In this document: one piece after another, positions 16,880 to 26,208 of the stretch
How the letters are laid out: every line of letters starts with the position of its first letter
Position numbering within the stretch: the stretch's first letter is position 1
NCBI RefSeq assembly: GCF_041224415.1
Contig: NZ_JBGFFE010000001.1
Span: forward strand, 248,001 to 312,000
Reading direction: 5' to 3'
Source of the DNA: Clostridium_B lapidicellarium
GTDB lineage: Bacteria > Bacillota > Clostridia > Clostridiales > Clostridiaceae
Length of the DNA: 64,000 nucleotides
Position numbers and translations under genes: made by a program
The notes under the pieces: generated by a model
What the model saw: only the letters and a program-made list of their open reading frames with translations
The model's database searches: none
Told to the model about the DNA's origin: nothing

Positions 16880-17700
16880 TAAATATCATATTCTCCTTTA
16901 AAGCAAATCTCCGCAGGGCCTGTCATAAACACACTTCTTCCCTTTATTTCAACCCATATATTTCCGCCAGGCACCTTGACTTTAACCTTTTTACCTGTCA
17001 AATTCAATTTATTTGCAGCCGCGACACAGGCACAGCTTCCCGTACCACAGGCCAGAGTAGGTCCCGCCCCTCTTTCCCAGGTTTTCACCTCGATATTATT
17101 TTTATCTAAAATTTCACAGAAATTAACATTTGTACCCTGAGGAAAAACGGGACATTTTTCTATCGACTTCCCCTCTTCTACATGATATTTTTCAAGCTCT
17201 CCAAATATAACTGTATGTGGTACTCCCATGAACAGTGAAGTGATCTTGTAGTTCTTTCCATTGATTTCTATTTGCTTATCTACAATTTCGTCTGCAAACC
17301 TGGCAGGAATTTCACGGGGCTTAAAGGACGGAGTTCCCATATTCACAGTAATTCTTTCAACTCCACTCTTTCCTATATCCAAAAAGACTTCTTTTACCCC
17401 ATCCCCCGTTTCTATTTTTACGACAGAGTCCCTTACTATATCATTTTCCCATATATACTTTGCAAAACATCTTATGCCGTTTCCACACATAGAAGCATTG
17501 GATCCATCCGAATTAATTATTACCATCTTGATCTGGGCAATATTGCTCTTCCTAATTATCAATACGCCGTCTCCTCCTATCCCAAAATGCCTGTTACAAA
17601 GTTTTATTCCAAGCTCACTTTCCCTACCTAAAAATTCATTTCCTCTATCGTCAATAACTACAAAATCATTTCCGCTTCCCTGCATTTTAGTAAATTTCAT
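16879..17700 (-). CDS. dapF: Diaminopimelate epimerase
   Basis: 273 residues, full length. The two catalytic cysteines lie in MCGNGIRC and ACGTGSCA, and the N-terminus MKFTKMQGSGNDFVVID is diagnostic. DapF converts LL- to meso-diaminopimelate for lysine and peptidoglycan synthesis in the cytoplasm. It is the first gene of a transcript that also includes the lipoprotein gene, diverging from rqcH. Confidence 0.97.
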   Translation of the reverse strand: MKFTKMQGSGNDFVVIDDRGNEFLGRESELGIKLCNRHFGIGGDGVLIIRKSNIAQIKMVIINSDGSNASMCGNGIRCFAKYIWENDIVRDSVVKIETGDGVKEVFLDIGKSGVERITVNMGTPSFKPREIPARFADEIVDKQIEINGKNYKITSLFMGVPHTVIFGELEKYHVEEGKSIEKCPVFPQGTNVNFCEILDKNNIEVKTWERGAGPTLACGTGSCACVAAANKLNLTGKKVKVKVPGGNIWVEIKGRSVFMTGPAEICFKGEYDI

Positions 17701-17833
17701 ATTATAACTTTCATCCCCTCGTAGAATTTCACATTTGAATTAAGTTTACTACTGCATTAATCTTTTATCAATAATCAACTCATACCGGCATCGGCAGAAT
17801 TTTTCCAGGTAACTTTATTTAATAAATTTTAGA

Positions 17834-17842
17834 TGATATAAT
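17834..17842 (+). promoter_or_regulatory. Extended -10 promoter of rqcH
   Basis: TG-n-TATAAT (-10 at 17837-17842, TG at 17834-17835) lies about 85 bp before the rqcH ATG in the divergent dapF-rqcH intergenic region. A good -35 is absent, as is normal for extended -10 promoters. Confidence 0.5.
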
Positions 17843-17928
17843 TTATCAGAGTACTGCCGTCATAATTTTTAAATTAAAGTTCAAGAAACAGACATTTGAT
17901 ACAGAAAACAAATAGAAAGGATGATACT

Positions 17929-19677
17929 ATGGCATTGGACGGTATTTTTATATACAGTATTCTGGAAGAATTAAAATATAAACTGCTGGGAGGCCGTGTC
18001 GAGAAGGTCAATCAACCTGAAAAAGATGAAATCATACTGTGCATAAAAAACAACAGGAAAAACTATAAGCTCTCAATCAGCTCAAGTTCTGTATATCCTA
18101 AAATTCATATTACAGACAAAAACAAACCAAATCCACTAAAGCCTCCTATATTTTGTATGGTACTTAGAAAATATCTTAATTCTTCAAGATTAATTGAGAT
18201 AAGACAGCTGGATACAGACAGGGTTGTATTCCTGGATTTTGAAAGTTCAGACGAACTTGGATTCAACAGTATTTACACATTGATAGTGGAGATAATGGGA
18301 AGGCACAGCAACATCACACTGCTCCGTCAGAGGGACAATTTTATAATGGACAGCATAAAACACATAACTCCTGAAATAAACAGCGTCAGATCCCTGCTGC
18401 CGGGAATCAAATACAAATTCCCTCCGACTTCAAACAAATTGAATCCATTTTGTTTTTCCAAGAATGAATTCAAAATTTTTATACAAAACCGCTTAAAATA
18501 TATAGATAAAAAATTTTTTTCCACAGTATTCACAGGAGTCAGCAATTCTTTTTCAAAAGAGTTATTTCACAGGTTGGAGAGCTTAAATCTATGTGAAAAC
18601 CTGAACATTTTTGACGAAACATCCATAACTATACTATATAGTTTCAGCAGCAGTACTTTCAACAAGCTTAAAAATCATGAATTTTACTTTATATCCTATA
18701 AAAAAGACGGTAAAATGAAAGATTTTTACTGCGACAATTTAACTTACTTAAAGGACTATGAAGAAAGCCACTATACTTCACCTTCCAAACTCGTGGAAGA
18801 ATTCTATTATGAAAAGGATAGGGCAGACAGGTTGAACAACAGGAGCTCCGACCTCCAAAAACTTATAAATATAAATTTAGACAGGTGTAATAAAAAGATC
18901 AAAATTCTAAAAGAGAATATTAAAGATTCCCTAAATAAAGACATTTACAGAGTTTACGGTGAATTGCTCACTTCCAATATATACAAAATCAAAAATGGAT
19001 GTTCTCATATGAGAGTTCAAAATTATTATGAAGGCAACCGATACGTGGACATAAAACTGGACAGTAACAAAACGCCTTCTGAAAATATTCAGCGCTATTT
19101 TAAAAAATACAACAAGCTAAAGAAAACAGAAAAAGCTGCCAGGAAACAATTGAATATAGCAAACGAAGAACTTGAATACTTGAATTCGGTAATGACCAAC
19201 ATAAAAAATTCAGACAGCTACGAAGACATAGAAGAAATAAAAAGGGAGCTCATGTCTGCAGGATATATCAAACTTAAAAAGTCAAAGGCCAGGAAAAATT
19301 CCAAAAAATCCAGGCCCATGAAATTTATTTCCAGCGACGGTATAGAAATATATGTAGGTAAAAATAATCTTCAAAATGACTACCTTACCCTCAAATTTGC
19401 AGATAAGAGGGACATATGGCTCCACACCAAAAAGATTCCAGGTTCCCATGTAATAATAAAAAATTTTGGAAATGTCCCGGATAAAACCCTGGAAGAGGCA
19501 GCCATGCTCGCAGCTCACTACAGCAAGGCCAAAGGATCCTCAAAAGTACCCGTGGACTATACCAATGTGAAAAATATTCACAAACCAAATGGGGCAAGGC
19601 CTGGTATGGTAATATACTACACAAACAAGACCCTGTATGTGGACTCCTCAATTCCACCTATAGAACAGGAAAAATAG
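17929..19677 (+). CDS. rqcH: NFACT family protein RqcH (ribosome quality control, Ala-tailing)
   Basis: 582 residues with NFACT-N (1-200, starts MALDGIFIYSILEELKYKLLGGRVEKV), a central coiled-coil region (about 290-440), and the C-terminal NFACT-R/DUF814 domain with SSDGIEIYVGKNNLQNDYLT and DIWLHTKKIPGSHVII. RqcH binds stalled 50S subunits and adds C-terminal alanine tails; older annotations call it fibronectin-binding protein A. The start is ATG 17929 after AGAAAGGATG; the frame opens at 17896 without a site. Confidence 0.93.
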   Translation: MALDGIFIYSILEELKYKLLGGRVEKVNQPEKDEIILCIKNNRKNYKLSISSSSVYPKIHITDKNKPNPLKPPIFCMVLRKYLNSSRLIEIRQLDTDRVVFLDFESSDELGFNSIYTLIVEIMGRHSNITLLRQRDNFIMDSIKHITPEINSVRSLLPGIKYKFPPTSNKLNPFCFSKNEFKIFIQNRLKYIDKKFFSTVFTGVSNSFSKELFHRLESLNLCENLNIFDETSITILYSFSSSTFNKLKNHEFYFISYKKDGKMKDFYCDNLTYLKDYEESHYTSPSKLVEEFYYEKDRADRLNNRSSDLQKLININLDRCNKKIKILKENIKDSLNKDIYRVYGELLTSNIYKIKNGCSHMRVQNYYEGNRYVDIKLDSNKTPSENIQRYFKKYNKLKKTEKAARKQLNIANEELEYLNSVMTNIKNSDSYEDIEEIKRELMSAGYIKLKKSKARKNSKKSRPMKFISSDGIEIYVGKNNLQNDYLTLKFADKRDIWLHTKKIPGSHVIIKNFGNVPDKTLEEAAMLAAHYSKAKGSSKVPVDYTNVKNIHKPNGARPGMVIYYTNKTLYVDSSIPPIEQEK

Positions 19678-19692
19678 ATTTGCCTCAAAAGC

Positions 19693-19721
19693 TTGAAATG
19701 TAGAAAAAATTATTTTATAAT
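19693..19721 (+). promoter_or_regulatory. Sigma-A promoter of pyrR-uraA
   Basis: TTGAAA (19693-19698), a 17-bp spacer and a perfect TATAAT (19716-19721) immediately precede the pyr leader. Initiation would fall near 19728, just upstream of the PyrR loop. Confidence 0.75.
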
Positions 19722-19740
19722 TAACAAGGTTGATATCCTT

Positions 19741-19813
19741 TAATACGATCCGGTGAGATCAAAAGGGTAATTTGGCAAATATGCCCTCTCACATGGAGAA
19801 GGGCTTTTATTTA
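19741..19813 (+). promoter_or_regulatory. PyrR-responsive attenuator in the pyrR leader
   Basis: The leader holds a PyrR binding loop, GATCCGGTGAGATC, at 19747-19760 (pattern UCC-G-GAG). An intrinsic terminator follows, with stem 19783-19804 (GCCCTCTC with GAGAAGGGC) and a U-run at 19805-19808. AGGGTA at 19764-19769 can pair with TGCCCT at 19782-19787, an alternative fold that competes with the terminator. In Bacillus, UMP-bound PyrR stabilises the loop so that the terminator forms; I infer the same logic here. Confidence 0.8.
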
Positions 19814-19841
19814 TGTCCAAATATGTAACGGAGGTGACATT

Positions 19842-20375
19842 TTGAAGTTAAAAGCACTTATTCTGGATAAAAAGGCCATGGACAGGACCTTAACTAGAAT
19901 ATCACATGAAATAATAGAAAAAAATAAAGGCACAGAAGGCATAATGCTAATAGGAATAAAAAGAAGAGGATACCCTCTGGCCAAGAGAATAGCAGAAAAT
20001 ATTTATAAAATTGAAGGTGTCAGGTTGGATGTCAAAGGAGTCGACATAAGCTTCTACAGGGACGATCTAAGTCCCCTTTCAGAACAACCTGTAGTAAATG
20101 AATTTAATGTAACAGATGTGGAAAACAAAAAAATCATACTGGTCGACGATGTCATTTATACCGGCCGCACAGCAAGGGCTGCCATGGATGCAATCATTCA
20201 TTCGGGAAGGCCAAGGCTAATACAGCTGGCGGTCTTAATCGACAGGGGACACAGGGAACTTCCCATAAGACCCGATTATGTAGGGAAAAACATACCTACT
20301 TCCAGGGAAGAAATGATATCTGTAGAGATTTCAGAAATAGACAAAAAGGATTCGGTAAAAATATATGAACTATAA
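19842..20375 (+). CDS. pyrR: Bifunctional pyr operon regulator / uracil phosphoribosyltransferase PyrR
   Basis: 177 residues with the PRPP-binding motif IILVDDVIYTGRTARAAMDA and the PyrR signature GIKRRGYPLAKRIAENI. PyrR binds pyr mRNA loops in response to UMP and has uracil phosphoribosyltransferase activity. It starts with TTG 6 nt after GGAGGTGA. It is preceded by its own attenuator and followed by uraA. No biosynthetic pyr genes follow, so the local regulon is salvage only. Confidence 0.96.
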   Translation: MKLKALILDKKAMDRTLTRISHEIIEKNKGTEGIMLIGIKRRGYPLAKRIAENIYKIEGVRLDVKGVDISFYRDDLSPLSEQPVVNEFNVTDVENKKIILVDDVIYTGRTARAAMDAIIHSGRPRLIQLAVLIDRGHRELPIRPDYVGKNIPTSREEMISVEISEIDKKDSVKIYEL

Positions 20376-20400
20376 TTTAATTAAAATAGAACTTTTAAAA

Positions 20401-20416
20401 TAGTCCGGAGAGACTA
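20401..20416 (+). promoter_or_regulatory. Second PyrR-type binding loop, next to the uraA ribosome binding site
   Basis: TAGTC-CGGAGA-GACTA forms a 5-bp stem with a CGGAGA loop and fits the PyrR loop pattern (UCC-G-GAG). It ends five bases before the uraA Shine-Dalgarno GGAG (20421-20424). No terminator lies between it and the gene, so PyrR binding here could only act on translation or RNA stability. Confidence 0.6.
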
Positions 20417-20432
20417 AAAAGGAGTGTCGTAG

Positions 20433-21758
20433 ATGAAAGATTTCGTAGATGTTGAAGATAAATTGCCCATACTGACTACTATACCGCTTAGCTTCCAGCA
20501 TTTATTTGCCATGGTGGGCTCCACCATACTTGTTCCCATATTGACCGGTATGAGTCCGTCCATTGCACTGTTCTGCAGTGGTATTGGAACTCTCATATAT
20601 ATAATATGTACTAAAGCCAAGCTGCCCGCTTATCTGGGTTCTTCCTTTGCTTTTATAAGCCCGATAATTATCGCATCCAGGGGATACGGTCCCTCAGCTA
20701 TGCTTTCCGGCGTAATAGCTGCAGGATGCGTGTATGTAATAGTGGCCGTGATAATAAAATTTTGCGGAGTAGATTGGCTAAACAGGGCCCTTCCTCCCGT
20801 AGTAGTCGGCTCCATAGTAATCGTAATAGGCCTGAGCCTCGCCTCTACAGCCATAAACTGGTCCGGTTTCAATCCTGCCTATACGACGAACCAAATGCAG
20901 AGTACACCAAGGTGGGCCTGGATGACGGTTTCTGGAATAACACTGGCTGTAGCCGTAATCGGAAGCATGTATTTCAAGGGTTTTCTCGGAATAATACCCA
21001 TACTGATAGCCATAATAACCGGATATGTATCTGCAATAGTTCTGGGAGTTATACCACAGCAGTCATTAAAAACCATAGCAGATACTTCATTTTTTAAGCT
21101 GCCTCCATTTATGCTTCCAAAATTCAATATAAATGCTATGATACTAATGGCTCCAATTTCATTTGTAACTCTTGCGGAACACATAGGCCATATCTATGTA
21201 ACAAATAATGTAGTAGGACGTGATTTTACAAAGGATCCCGGTCTGCACAGATCGATACTTGGAGATGGACTGGCCACGATATTTGCAGGTCTTGCAGGTG
21301 GTCCTCCAACTACAACCTATGGAGAAAACATAGGAGTCATGGCCATAACTAAAATTTACAGCGTATGGGTTATAGGCGGTGCTGCAGTAATTGCCATATT
21401 GCTTTCCTTCATAGGCCCTGTAGCTGCACTTATTGAAAATATGCCCATGCCTGTAATAGGCGGAGTAAGTATACTTCTCTTCGGCATAATAGCTTCCTCG
21501 GGTTTTAGGGTGCTGGTAGAAGAGAAAATAGATTTTAGCAAGAACAGAAATTTGATATTATCTTCTGTTATAATAGTAATAGGTATTGGAGGAGCTTCCA
21601 TAAACTTCACCGTTGGTGGATCTCCGGTACAGATATCCGGGGTCGCACTTGCATCTATTATAGGTATAATATTAAACTTGATATTACCTAAAGAGAGCGC
21701 CTCAGAGTCAAGCAATTCAATTGAAAAAATCGATAAAAAGGTAAAAAAAATAGGATAG
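20433..21758 (+). CDS. uraA: Uracil/xanthine permease, NCS2 family (UraA-like)
   Basis: 441 residues, about 14 membrane segments. NCS2 hallmarks are SFQHLFAMVGSTILVPILTG at the N-terminus, GLAGGPPTTTYGENIGVMAITKIYS and the motif around FVTLAEHIGHIYV. It imports uracil by proton symport. The gene follows pyrR by 57 bp, and a PyrR-like loop sits next to its ribosome binding site, which strongly supports uracil rather than xanthine as substrate. Confidence 0.93.
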   Translation: MKDFVDVEDKLPILTTIPLSFQHLFAMVGSTILVPILTGMSPSIALFCSGIGTLIYIICTKAKLPAYLGSSFAFISPIIIASRGYGPSAMLSGVIAAGCVYVIVAVIIKFCGVDWLNRALPPVVVGSIVIVIGLSLASTAINWSGFNPAYTTNQMQSTPRWAWMTVSGITLAVAVIGSMYFKGFLGIIPILIAIITGYVSAIVLGVIPQQSLKTIADTSFFKLPPFMLPKFNINAMILMAPISFVTLAEHIGHIYVTNNVVGRDFTKDPGLHRSILGDGLATIFAGLAGGPPTTTYGENIGVMAITKIYSVWVIGGAAVIAILLSFIGPVAALIENMPMPVIGGVSILLFGIIASSGFRVLVEEKIDFSKNRNLILSSVIIVIGIGGASINFTVGGSPVQISGVALASIIGIILNLILPKESASESSNSIEKIDKKVKKIG

Positions 21759-21776
21759 ATAGGAGCACTTTTGTTT

Positions 21777-22538
21777 ATGAGAATATATTCCTGGAACGTA
21801 AATGGCCTGAGAGCCATCTCAAAAAAGAATTTTTTTGACTGGATAAGAAGTGAAAATCCCGACATACTATGTGTACAGGAAACCAAAATTCAGGAAGCCA
21901 CTCTAGATGATAAATTAAGAAACATAAACGGATATCACTCATATTTCAGCTTCGCCCAGAAAAAAGGATACAGCGGTGTGGCAGTTTACACCAAATTCAA
22001 ACCCATATCTGTAAAACATGGAATAGGAATTCCGGAATTTGACTCAGAGGGAAGAATTTTAACAATGGAATTTAAAGATTTCACTTTACTAAATATATAT
22101 TTTCCCAACGGACAGATGAGCCAGGAAAGGTTGAATTACAAGATGAACTTTTACAATGCAGTTCTGAATTACTGCAACTTTCTCGTATCTCAAAATAGAA
22201 AGCTCGTAATATGCGGCGACTACAACACCGCCCATACCGAAATGGACATAAAGAATGCAAAGGCCAATGAAAAGAATTCAGGATTTCTCCCCATGGAAAG
22301 ACAGTGGCTAGACAAGTTTATTAAAAACGGATATACTGACACATACAGATATATGAATCCGCAAAAAGTGGAATATTCATGGTGGAGTTATAGGTTCAAA
22401 GCCAGGGAGAGAAATGCGGGATGGAGAATAGACTACCATTTTGTATCAAATAACCTGCTCAAGAGGGTGAAAAAAGCAGCTATTTTAACTCAGGTTACCG
22501 GCTCGGATCACTGTCCCATACTGCTTGAAATGATTTAA
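21777..22538 (+). CDS. exoA: Exodeoxyribonuclease III
   Basis: 253 residues starting MRIYSWNVNGLRAI, typical of ExoIII/AP endonuclease. Catalytic motifs are QETKIQ (Glu), GDYNTAH (Asp/Asn), WRIDYHF (Asp) and GSDHCPI (His). It repairs abasic sites and resects DNA 3' ends. A TTG at 21771 sits at ideal spacing from AGGAG and would add two residues; homologues start at the ATG chosen here. Confidence 0.94.
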   Translation: MRIYSWNVNGLRAISKKNFFDWIRSENPDILCVQETKIQEATLDDKLRNINGYHSYFSFAQKKGYSGVAVYTKFKPISVKHGIGIPEFDSEGRILTMEFKDFTLLNIYFPNGQMSQERLNYKMNFYNAVLNYCNFLVSQNRKLVICGDYNTAHTEMDIKNAKANEKNSGFLPMERQWLDKFIKNGYTDTYRYMNPQKVEYSWWSYRFKARERNAGWRIDYHFVSNNLLKRVKKAAILTQVTGSDHCPILLEMI

Positions 22539-22550
22539 AAATACGGGTAA

Positions 22551-23465
22551 TCAGTTTTTGCTGTCAACTATATCTATAACCCTTTTAAAATAATCCGGTA
22601 TATCTGCTTCAAACTCTATATATTTCCCGGTTGACGGATGTATGAACCCAAGTTTTTTAGCATGGAGCAGCTGACCATTCAAATTGAATCTCTGCTTTCT
22701 ATATCCATATACCGGATCCCCCACCAGGGGATGGCCTATGTAAGCCATATGTACCCTTATCTGATGGGTCCTGCCTGTTTCCAATATGCACTTTATCAAT
22801 GTATTGTTTTTAAACCTTTTAATGACTCGATAATGTGTGACAGCCCTTTTTCCGCCACTGACCACAGCCATCTTTATCTTATCTCTCGGATGTCTTGCAA
22901 TGGGTTTGTCTATAGTTCCACTGTCCTCTTTCAAAACTCCCTCCACCAGTGCAATGTATTCCCTGGTCATGGAATGGGTCTTTAGCTGCTCCGCCAGCTT
23001 ATTGTGGGCAAAGTCATTTTTTGCAGCCACAAGTACACCGGAAGTGTCCTTGTCTATTCTATGCACTATCCCGGGTCTCATCACTCCATTTATGCCTGAC
23101 AGATCACCGCAGTGATACAAAAGTGCATTCACAAGAGTGCCCGTATATACACCCGGCGCCGGATGAACTATCATTCCCTGGGGCTTATTTACCACAATAA
23201 CATCTCCATCTTCATAGAGGACATCAATGGGTATATTTTCCCCTTTTATACTTGTTTCAACAGGATCGGGAATCGTTACAGTTATATTATCCTCACAGGT
23301 TACCTTATAGCTGCTTTTTTTAATACTTTCATTTACTTTAACTCTTTTATCTTCTATTAAATTTTGAACATAATTTCTGGACTTGTGAGGCAGACGACTG
23401 CACAGAAACACATCCAGCCGTATTTTTTCATCTTCGCTGCCTACCAAAAAAACTTTAGTTTTCAT
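22551..23465 (-). CDS. RluD-type 23S rRNA pseudouridine synthase
   Basis: 304 residues: an N-terminal S4 RNA-binding domain (about 15-75, RLDVFLCSRLPHKSRNYVQNLIEDKRVKVN) and the RluA/RluD catalytic domain with HRIDKDTSGVLVAAKN (catalytic Asp) and TGRTHQIRVHMAYIGHPLVGDPVYG. RluD-class enzymes modify helix 69 of 23S rRNA. Its start overlaps the lspA stop by 11 bp, giving translational coupling, as in most Firmicutes. Confidence 0.94.
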   Translation of the reverse strand: MKTKVFLVGSEDEKIRLDVFLCSRLPHKSRNYVQNLIEDKRVKVNESIKKSSYKVTCEDNITVTIPDPVETSIKGENIPIDVLYEDGDVIVVNKPQGMIVHPAPGVYTGTLVNALLYHCGDLSGINGVMRPGIVHRIDKDTSGVLVAAKNDFAHNKLAEQLKTHSMTREYIALVEGVLKEDSGTIDKPIARHPRDKIKMAVVSGGKRAVTHYRVIKRFKNNTLIKCILETGRTHQIRVHMAYIGHPLVGDPVYGYRKQRFNLNGQLLHAKKLGFIHPSTGKYIEFEADIPDYFKRVIDIVDSKN

Positions 23466-23910
23466 ATTTTTCTTCCTTCAACAGACAAAATAGCAGCAAT
23501 ATCGTTCCAACAACCACTAAAATATCCGCTACATTAAATATGGGAAAATAATATATATCCTTGAAATGAACTGATATGAAATCAACCACATATCCGTAAA
23601 CCAGCCTGTCTATTAAGTTTCCCAGTGCACCGCTTATTATGAGGGAAAAACTTATTTTAACCATGGAAGATTTAAAACCGTGCTTTACCATATAGAATAT
23701 CATACCTGAAACTACCATTATTGTTATAATTGTCAGGAGAGAAACCCTATTTTGCAAAATTCCAAAGGCCGCACCCCTATTTTCCAAATACAAAAATGAA
23801 AATATATCTTTTATTATAACAATTTGAGAAAACTGAGCTAAATTCTGAACGGCCCAAATTTTAGTGATCCTATCTATAAAAATTCCCAGCAATATTATAA
23901 GTATCTCCAT
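23455..23910 (-). CDS. lspA: Lipoprotein signal peptidase II
   Basis: 151 residues with four membrane helices and the two catalytic aspartates in GALGNLIDRLVYGYVVDF and FNVADILVVVG. LspA cleaves prolipoprotein signal peptides before the lipid-modified Cys; a likely client is the lipoprotein encoded at 15809. It is coupled to the downstream pseudouridine synthase. Confidence 0.95.
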   Translation of the reverse strand: MEILIILLGIFIDRITKIWAVQNLAQFSQIVIIKDIFSFLYLENRGAAFGILQNRVSLLTIITIMVVSGMIFYMVKHGFKSSMVKISFSLIISGALGNLIDRLVYGYVVDFISVHFKDIYYFPIFNVADILVVVGTILLLFCLLKEEKYEN

Positions 23911-23947
23911 TTTTCCCTCCCGGCATTGAAACCAATATATTTTAGTA

Positions 23948-24643
23948 TCAGGATAAATTCATAATCATATTTTTCAATATTTCAGTAGAATTTCTTATGG
24001 CAATAGGTGTAAATTTTTTATAATCCATACTAGCTCCATTATTGGCATTATCCGATATGGATCTTATTATCACAAAAGGTATATTGTTTAAATAAGCTAC
24101 CTGTGCAATACTTCCACCTTCCATTTCACAGGCAAGTGCATTGAATTTACTATTTAGATACCTTATCTTCTCGGTACTGCAGATAAACTGATCCCCTGTG
24201 ACAATTCTTCCTATAAAACTTTTTATACCGTCTATTTTCCTGCAGGCCTGCTGTGCTTTCTCCACAAGGTTTCTGTCACATTTAAAATCATATGTATCCA
24301 TTCTAGGTATCTGGCCCACTTCATCTCCAAAGGCAGAAGTGTCTACGTCATGCTGCACCAGACTGTCGGCTATAACCACGTCGCCGGGGTATATATCTTC
24401 TGCCGTACCTCCTGCCACTCCCACATTGATTATATCATCCACATTAAAATCATCTATGAGGATTTGAGCACAAACAGCCGCATTCACTTTACCTATTCCA
24501 CTTTTTACTATTACAACTTCAGTATTGTAAAGCTGCCCAAAATTAAATCTCATATTAGCTTTTACCTGGATTTTATTTAATTTTAACTGAGATAAAAGTA
24601 TTTTTACCTCTTCATCCATAGCTCCAATAATTCCAATAATCAT
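23948..24643 (-). CDS. mtnN: 5'-Methylthioadenosine/S-adenosylhomocysteine nucleosidase
   Basis: 231 residues, standard length. It starts MIIGIIGAMDEEVKILLSQL and carries GVAGGTAEDIYPGDVVIADSLVQHD, an EMEGGSIAQVAY substrate-binding segment and the catalytic Asp in RSISDNAN. MtnN hydrolyses MTA and SAH in methionine salvage and polyamine metabolism. It lies between a terminator (24680-24712) and lspA. Confidence 0.95.
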   Translation of the reverse strand: MIIGIIGAMDEEVKILLSQLKLNKIQVKANMRFNFGQLYNTEVVIVKSGIGKVNAAVCAQILIDDFNVDDIINVGVAGGTAEDIYPGDVVIADSLVQHDVDTSAFGDEVGQIPRMDTYDFKCDRNLVEKAQQACRKIDGIKSFIGRIVTGDQFICSTEKIRYLNSKFNALACEMEGGSIAQVAYLNNIPFVIIRSISDNANNGASMDYKKFTPIAIRNSTEILKNMIMNLS

Positions 24644-24679
24644 AATTTATTGCCTCCTGTATTTATAATCATCTGATGT

Positions 24680-24712
24680 AAAAGACCACTCTATACTTTA
24701 GAGTGGTCTTTT
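24680..24712 (-). terminator. Terminator after divIVA
   Basis: A perfect 13-bp stem (24680-24692 with 24700-24712) with a 7-nt loop starts directly after the divIVA stop and ends in four Ts on the minus strand. The stem is symmetric and could work in both directions. Confidence 0.9.
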
Positions 24713-25384
24713 CTACTCCTTAACAAAAAAATTCTTAATTTCATCTAGATCATTCTCTTCCGTCAAAGTATCATCACTGTCATCTTTTTCAGTTTCTTCT
24801 TTTTCTGCCTTTGGAGAAACTTCCTCTTCTATTTCTTTTTCCTTCACAGGAATATCCTTCTTCGAAGAAGAGTCTTTAGAAGTATCATTTAAAGTATTTT
24901 CATTCACTTCATAACCTATGTTGTAATTTTTTACAAAATCCTTTTCCATATCGTCGAACATTTCCAACTGGGCTTTCATAAAATTTCTGAATCTCGATCT
25001 GAATTTTCCAAATTCCTGTTTTGCCCTTTCAAATTCATCATTAATCTGAATGACATCACTCTGAGCCTTGTCTATTATTTTTTGGGCTGTATTATTGGCA
25101 TTTTTAAGTATAAACTCACTTTCTTTTTTAGCATTTTCTTTGGCCTGTTCAGAAGCATTCTGAGCTAATAAAAGGGTATTTTGTATAGTCTTTTCCATTT
25201 TATTGTAGTGATTTATCTTATCCTCCATAGATTGAAGTTTTTCCTTCAAAGAGGAATTTTCCTTCTGCAGTGATTCGTAATCTTCCGCTATCTTATCCAA
25301 AAATTCATCTACTTCATCTATATTATACCCTCTAAGGTTTTTCTTAAATTCCTTATCTGTTATTTCAACAGCGTTCATCTGCAT
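24713..25384 (-). CDS. divIVA: DivIVA domain cell-division protein
   Basis: 223 residues. The N-terminal lipid-binding motif FKKNLRGYNIDEVDEFLDKIAEDYESL is followed by a long coiled coil (about 35-150) and a very acidic tail rich in Glu/Asp/Lys. DivIVA marks negatively curved membrane at septa and poles and helps position division and sporulation proteins. Start taken at ATG 25384, 6 nt after GAGGTG; a GTG within that site (25393) is less likely. It closes the yggS-sepF-yggT-ylmH-divIVA unit. Confidence 0.93.
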   Translation of the reverse strand: MQMNAVEITDKEFKKNLRGYNIDEVDEFLDKIAEDYESLQKENSSLKEKLQSMEDKINHYNKMEKTIQNTLLLAQNASEQAKENAKKESEFILKNANNTAQKIIDKAQSDVIQINDEFERAKQEFGKFRSRFRNFMKAQLEMFDDMEKDFVKNYNIGYEVNENTLNDTSKDSSSKKDIPVKEKEIEEEVSPKAEKEETEKDDSDDTLTEENDLDEIKNFFVKE

Positions 25385-25399
25385 ATTTAGCACCTCAAA

Positions 25400-26179
25400 T
25401 CAACTAAATTTTTTTACAAGGAGCTTGTACCTACCAGATCCAGTAAGTCCTGTTTTCCCTGCGACCTTGAATTTTCCATAACCTCTTACTGTTATCGTAC
25501 AATGATCCCCTGCCAGTTTATCCTTTCTCTCTACAGGTAAATAGTCAAGTAAAACTTTACCCTGCCTGATCATATCTTCTGATTTGCGCCTGGACAAATT
25601 GCAAAGCGAACTCACCATACAATCCAATCTAAAAGAAGAAACATTTAAAATATAGGTTTCAAAGCTGTAATTGGGAATTTCACCTGTATTAATATCAATT
25701 TCACTCACTTTACAGGGGCATTTTCCCACACTATCCATGTTCAGTTTTACATAATCGCTTATATCTTCACAGACAGCTGCATAGCACAGGTCATCTCTCT
25801 GCAGTATCAAATCTCCAAATTTCTCCCTTTTGATTCCAAGGGACATAAGACTTCCCAGATAATCACTGTGCCTTAACTTCACAAATTTTGACCTGCATCT
25901 CAATTCCAACAGCTTTACAGGATAAGAGCACTTTACGGGATCTTCCGAAAAAGCCAGCACTTTTCTCTCAGCATCATGAAATATACCGCAGCTATAAATA
26001 TTCACTCCAATTTCCCCACTTAGATTCTCCAGGGTCTTCCATATATTTGGAGTATAGAACTCACTTGTATAAACAACTTTATGACTTCGTTCCGCCCGTA
26101 CTATCTTATCGTAAATCAGCAGTACACAATCCTTACTGCAAAAATTAAACTTATCTACAAAATTATCTTTTTTCATCAT
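25400..26179 (-). CDS. ylmH: YlmH family S4 RNA-binding protein
   Basis: 259 residues with a YlmH N-terminal domain and a C-terminal S4 domain (about 180-250, SSFRLDCMVSSLCNLSRRKSEDMIRQGKVLLDY). In Bacillus, YlmH acts in ribosome rescue on stalled 50S subunits, parallel to RqcH, and it lies in the division cluster. Position between yggT and divIVA is canonical. Confidence 0.9.
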   Translation of the reverse strand: MMKKDNFVDKFNFCSKDCVLLIYDKIVRAERSHKVVYTSEFYTPNIWKTLENLSGEIGVNIYSCGIFHDAERKVLAFSEDPVKCSYPVKLLELRCRSKFVKLRHSDYLGSLMSLGIKREKFGDLILQRDDLCYAAVCEDISDYVKLNMDSVGKCPCKVSEIDINTGEIPNYSFETYILNVSSFRLDCMVSSLCNLSRRKSEDMIRQGKVLLDYLPVERKDKLAGDHCTITVRGYGKFKVAGKTGLTGSGRYKLLVKKFS

Positions 26180-26208
26180 TTTTTCCTTCGTCCAGTATCT
26201 ACATGTCC

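Noticed and set aside
21356..21886. A 176-codon open frame on the minus strand opposite uraA/exoA
   Set aside because: It spans the boundary of two well-supported plus-strand genes, and its Ile/Pro/Thr-rich product shows no domain.
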